From Kiritimatiellia bacterium (GTDB taxonomy: Bacteria > Verrucomicrobiota > Kiritimatiellia > UBA8416), in the NCBI GenBank assembly GCA_007126175.1, contig SLBU01000054.1:1-8706 (forward strand): DNA of 8,706 nucleotides, in the 5' to 3' direction. Position numbers and translations under genes: made by a program. Positions within the stretch are counted from its first letter, which is position 1; the number at the start of each line of letters is the position of its first letter. Shown here piece after piece: positions 6,373-8,706 of the stretch. Below the pieces are notes generated by a model, which saw only the letters and a list, made by a program, of their open reading frames with translations, was not told the DNA's origin and did not search any database.

Positions 6373-7461
6373 CTACTCACCGATAATCTTTGAATCCTCG
6401 TCCAGGAATATCCCTTGCAGGTTCATGCGCAGCGATTCCGGGTTGGTTGCAGCATTGAGGCCCTCGGTTTCGGAGATGCGGCCATTGATAATATGCTCAT
6501 AGACGGAGTGATTGAAGGACTGCATGCCATCGGCGCGTCCCGCGCAAATCGCTGCGGCCAGGTGGGTGAGTCGCCCTTGCTGCAGCAGTTTGCGCACTGT
6601 CGGGGTATTGATCAATATTTCCACGGCCGGGATCACGTTGCCATCGATGTCCGGTATCAGGCGCTGGCAGATCACGGCATGCAGGTTGGCGGCCAGCGCC
6701 AAGCGGACGTTGTCCTGTTCGAAGCTTGGAAAGACATCGATGATGCGAGGAATCGCCAGGTCCGCGGTACCTGCATGCAAGGTGGAGAGGACAAGGTGCC
6801 CGGTTTCAGCAGCAAGAAAGGCCGTGCGGATACTCGTGGCGTCACGCATTTCGCCCACGAGGATTACATCGGGGTCCTGGCGCATCATGTGTTTGAGGCC
6901 CGCTTCGAAACTGAGGGTGTCAATGCCGACTTCACGTTGCGTGATCATCGCTTTTTGATCGGTAAAGATATATTCGACAGGGTCTTCGATGGTGATGATA
7001 CGACAGGCTCGTGTCCGGTTGATGGCACCGATCATGGCCGCGAGGGTCGTGGACTTTCCGCTGCCAGTTGTACCGGCCAGTAACACGATTCCATGCTGGT
7101 CTTTTACGATATCGTGTAATACGGGTGGGAGGCGCAGTTCCTCGAAGGTGGGAATCTTATCCTTGACGTGTCGCATTGCAATAACAGGACTGCCCTGGGC
7201 ATCAAATACATTCACGCGGAAGCGCCCGGTATCGGGTTCAATATGCGAAAAGTCGACTTCATGATCATGTTCATAGGTGGCGAGGACGTGAGGCGGCGTA
7301 ATGCGTTGCACGGCCTGGCGAATCTCCTCGACGGTCAGGAGAGGAAAATCCTTGGCAGGGGCCAGGGTTCCATTAATCCGAAAACAAGGGGGGTGATTCG
7401 CCTTGATGTGGATATCAGATGCCCCCAGCGCAACCGCAGTGTGTAAAATTTTCTGTAGCAT
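6373..7461 (-). CDS. pilT: Type IV pilus retraction ATPase, PilT-like
   Basis: PilT is a cytoplasmic hexameric ATPase that disassembles type IV pili at the inner-membrane base and drives twitching, DNA uptake or surface sensing. The 362 residues match the PilT length (about 345). An N-terminal PAS-like domain starts with ALGASDIHI. Walker A is AGTTGSGKST (129-138). The Asp box is IITIEDPVEYIF (155-166), with the likely catalytic Glu163. Walker B is VILVGEMRD (199-207), with Glu204. The His box is TGHLVLSTLHAG (220-231). The C-terminal retraction motif, AIRNLIRE in classical PilT, reads TVRKLLQQ at 288-295, so a PilU-like or specialised paralogue is possible. ATG 7461 is preferred because AAGGAG lies 8 nt upstream; an in-frame GTG six codons earlier overlaps that site. 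A promoter-like pair lies 36 nt upstream. The ketoacyl synthase follows. No other pilus genes are in the window. Confidence 0.92.
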   Translation of the reverse strand: MLQKILHTAVALGASDIHIKANHPPCFRINGTLAPAKDFPLLTVEEIRQAVQRITPPHVLATYEHDHEVDFSHIEPDTGRFRVNVFDAQGSPVIAMRHVKDKIPTFEELRLPPVLHDIVKDQHGIVLLAGTTGSGKSTTLAAMIGAINRTRACRIITIEDPVEYIFTDQKAMITQREVGIDTLSFEAGLKHMMRQDPDVILVGEMRDATSIRTAFLAAETGHLVLSTLHAGTADLAIPRIIDVFPSFEQDNVRLALAANLHAVICQRLIPDIDGNVIPAVEILINTPTVRKLLQQGRLTHLAAAICAGRADGMQSFNHSVYEHIINGRISETEGLNAATNPESLRMNLQGIFLDEDSKIIGE

Positions 7462-7494
7462 GTGTAATTCTCCTTGCACGGATTTCGAACGATG

Positions 7495-7510
7495 TAAGTG
7501 TACCTACTTA
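7495..7510. repeat. Inverted repeat over the pilT -10 box, possible operator
   Basis: TAAGT (7495-7499) and ACTTA (7506-7510) are perfect 5-nt arms around GTACCT, and the element covers the leftward -10 hexamer. A second perfect dyad, TTAC-T-GTAA at 7516-7524, covers most of the -35. A repressor or activator site is possible, but the arms are short enough to occur by chance in AT-rich DNA. Confidence 0.25.
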
Positions 7511-7525
7511 AATCATTACTGTAAA
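7497..7525 (-). promoter_or_regulatory. Putative sigma-70-type promoter for pilT
   Basis: On the minus strand TTTACA (7525-7520) and TACACT (7502-7497) are separated by exactly 17 nt. They match the consensus at five of six and four of six positions. Transcription would start near 7490 and give a leader of about 30 nt before the pilT ATG. Confidence 0.5.
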
Positions 7526-7644
7526 CCATTGCTGCAAATAACCTCTGCGTAAAGAAAAAGTGCGGATATGCCGCTGTCTTGGATTGAGTTTCCTGCGAAA
7601 GTGTGGTTTGCTTACCATTCAAATTATTCATAAGCGAGGGCGAT

Positions 7645-7866
7645 ATGTTAGGTCAAGGACTTCTATTGATGGTGGCGGGGACGGGGACGGTCTTTGTTTT
7701 CTTGTGCATCATGGTCGTTATCATGATGGGGGTGGGGGTTTATTTCAAAGCGCATGAGAGTCGCTATGCGCAGGCACCCCCGCCGCAATCGCGCAAACAA
7801 AATGGTGCCGAGATGCAGTCGATAGTAGCCGCGATCGCGGTGTCGTTGTTGCGCCAGGAAAAATAG
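7645..7866 (+). CDS. oadG: Oxaloacetate decarboxylase gamma-like subunit (OadG family)
   Basis: OadG is the small membrane subunit of sodium-pumping decarboxylases. It anchors the alpha carboxyltransferase to the membrane beta subunit and helps assemble the complex. The 73 residues fit the family: a short N-terminus, one strong membrane helix at about residues 5-34 (LLLMVAGTGTVFVFLCIMVV onward), then a soluble tail. The tail is proline and glutamine rich at 44-53 and ends in a short helix IVAAIAVSLLR, which resembles the C-terminal end of OadG and MmdD proteins. The tail is shorter than in many OadG proteins. ATG 7645 follows GAGGG by 4 nt. The oadA-like gene starts 24 nt after the stop, the usual gamma-alpha order, which strengthens the call. 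The sequence alone is too short and hydrophobic to be certain. Confidence 0.7.
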   Translation: MLGQGLLLMVAGTGTVFVFLCIMVVIMMGVGVYFKAHESRYAQAPPPQSRKQNGAEMQSIVAAIAVSLLRQEK

Positions 7867-7890
7867 TCAGGGAAAAGCGAGGGGTTTGGC

Positions 7891-8706
7891 ATGAGCAAGA
7901 AGAAAATACGCTTTATGTGTACGGCGTTCCGGGATGGGTTTCAGTCGGTGTTTGGTGCGCGCGTGCTGACCGAGGATTTTCTTCCTGCGGTCGAGGCGGC
8001 GCACGATGCCGGTATCGACTGGATGGAAGTGGGGGGCGGTGCGCGTTTCCAGTCGTTATATTTTTACTGTAATGAGGATGCGTTTGATTCCATGGATCGG
8101 ATTCGTTCGACGGTGGGGCCCGATGTGAATCTGCAGACGTTGGCCCGTGGCGTGAATGTGGTGGGGTTGGATTCGCAACCTTCCGAGGTGATCAAGCTGC
8201 ATGCCGAACTTTTCAAGAAGCATGGCATCACCAGTATTCGCAATTTTGATGCGCTCAACGATGTAAACAACCTGATCTACAGTGGCAAGTGCATACATGA
8301 AGCGGGTTTGAATCACCAGGTGTGTGTATCGATGATGGCACTGCCGCCCGGCTGCGAAGGGGCGCATGACGCGGATTTTTATGAAAAGTGCCTGCGGGAC
8401 ATACTGGATGCAGAGATTCCTTATGACTCGGTTTGCTTCAAGGATGCCTCAGGCACAGCGCTTCCTGCCACCGTCTATGAGACGATCAAACGGGCCCGCA
8501 AGATGTTGCCGGAAGGCACGTTTATTGACTTCCATACGCACGAGACCGCTGGCATTGGGGTGACCGCTTACATGGCCGCGCTTGAGGCGGGGGCGGATGC
8601 GATTGATTTGTCGCTGGCACCCGTATCGGGAGGGACGTGCCAGTCCGATGTGGCGGTAATGTGGCATGCGCTTCGCGGTACCAATTTCGATTTGGACGTC
8701 GATATC
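7891..8706 (+). CDS. oadA: Oxaloacetate decarboxylase alpha-like carboxyltransferase (3' partial)
   Basis: This is the start of a biotin-dependent carboxyltransferase of the OadA/PycB family. Such proteins transfer the carboxyl group of oxaloacetate to biotin, giving pyruvate. All 272 codons to the window edge are open. The TIM-barrel motifs are present: Asp15 in AFRDGFQS, WMEVGGGARF (44-53), IRNFDALNDVNNL, Lys184 in CFKDASGTALP (likely the carboxylated lysine) and His215 and His217 in DFHTHETAG, metal ligands by family analogy. It differs from common OadA, which reads RDAHQS, LEVWGGATF and KDMAGL at these places, so it belongs to a divergent branch. ATG 7891 has GAGGGG 6 nt upstream. Whether a biotin-carrier domain is fused or separate, and whether a beta subunit follows, lies beyond the window. 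Methylmalonyl-CoA or glutaconyl-CoA enzymes use unrelated alpha subunits, so they are unlikely. Confidence 0.85.
   Translation, partial: MSKKKIRFMCTAFRDGFQSVFGARVLTEDFLPAVEAAHDAGIDWMEVGGGARFQSLYFYCNEDAFDSMDRIRSTVGPDVNLQTLARGVNVVGLDSQPSEVIKLHAELFKKHGITSIRNFDALNDVNNLIYSGKCIHEAGLNHQVCVSMMALPPGCEGAHDADFYEKCLRDILDAEIPYDSVCFKDASGTALPATVYETIKRARKMLPEGTFIDFHTHETAGIGVTAYMAALEAGADAIDLSLAPVSGGTCQSDVAVMWHALRGTNFDLDVDI

Larger units (their letters stand above)
7462..7644. other. Divergent intergenic region between pilT and oadG
   Basis: This 183-nt gap separates the leftward pilT unit from the rightward oad unit and is AT-richer than the genes. It holds the pilT ribosome binding site (minus-strand AAGGAG at 7475-7470), a good leftward promoter at 7497-7525 and two inverted repeats on that promoter. 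The oadG ribosome binding site is GAGGG at 7636-7640. I could not find a convincing rightward promoter. The nearest tries, TTTCCT 7589-7594 with TACCAT 7613-7618, are weak. Confidence 0.6.

Noticed and set aside
5398..6386. Several long plus-strand frames opposite the ketoacyl synthase
   Set aside because: They are antisense shadows of a gene with complete catalytic motifs, and none shows a recognisable domain or ribosome binding site.
6415..7083. 222-codon plus-strand frame opposite pilT
   Set aside because: It lies entirely antisense to the conserved ATPase domains, so its length reflects the codon bias of pilT rather than a second gene.
7335..7631. 98-codon minus-strand open frame covering the pilT upstream region
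   Set aside because: It has no ribosome binding site, runs over the pilT start in another frame, and its composition looks like random AT-rich translation.

Overview
The window looks like ordinary chromosome from a Gram-negative bacterium. The signs are an exported lytic transglycosylase, a type IV pilus retraction ATPase, and purine-rich Shine-Dalgarno sites before most genes. The first two genes of a probable sodium-pumping oxaloacetate decarboxylase suggest fermentative or anaerobic metabolism. The oxaloacetate decarboxylase alpha-like protein is not of the common proteobacterial type, and the GtrA protein has an enlarged first loop. From memory of these families I lean weakly towards the PVC group (Kiritimatiellota or Verrucomicrobiota) or a spirochaete-like lineage. 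That is inference, not something the sequence proves.

Layout. Positions 1-1334 (+): the end of a TPR-repeat protein, then an MltD/Slt-type lytic transglycosylase. Positions 1335-1520: a lower-GC intergenic stretch with a plausible promoter. Positions 1521-5115 (+): four closely packed genes, fumC, a HAD-family NT5C-like nucleotidase, a GtrA-like membrane protein and pyrC, probably one transcription unit. Positions 5112-7461 (-): a PilT-like ATPase followed 16 nt later by a FabF/KAS II-like ketoacyl synthase. The synthase ends with its stop codon overlapping that of convergent pyrC. Positions 7462-7644: a divergent intergenic region with a good sigma-70-like promoter for pilT and two small inverted repeats on it. 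Positions 7645-8706 (+): oadG and the first 272 codons of an oadA-like carboxyltransferase, which runs off the end.

How the genes relate. FumC interconverts fumarate and malate, and the Oad-like pair would act on oxaloacetate, so both touch the C4 dicarboxylate branch of central metabolism. They lie in separate units. The nucleotidase and PyrC both concern nucleotides, probably pyrimidines. The GtrA protein between them has no obvious link to either. The pilT-ketoacyl synthase pairing is the least expected arrangement.

I saw no rRNA, tRNA, CRISPR array, insertion sequence or clear mobile element. I do not see strong evidence for an entirely new system. The best leads are the divergent Oad module, the pilT-linked ketoacyl synthase, and the control region between pilT and oadG.
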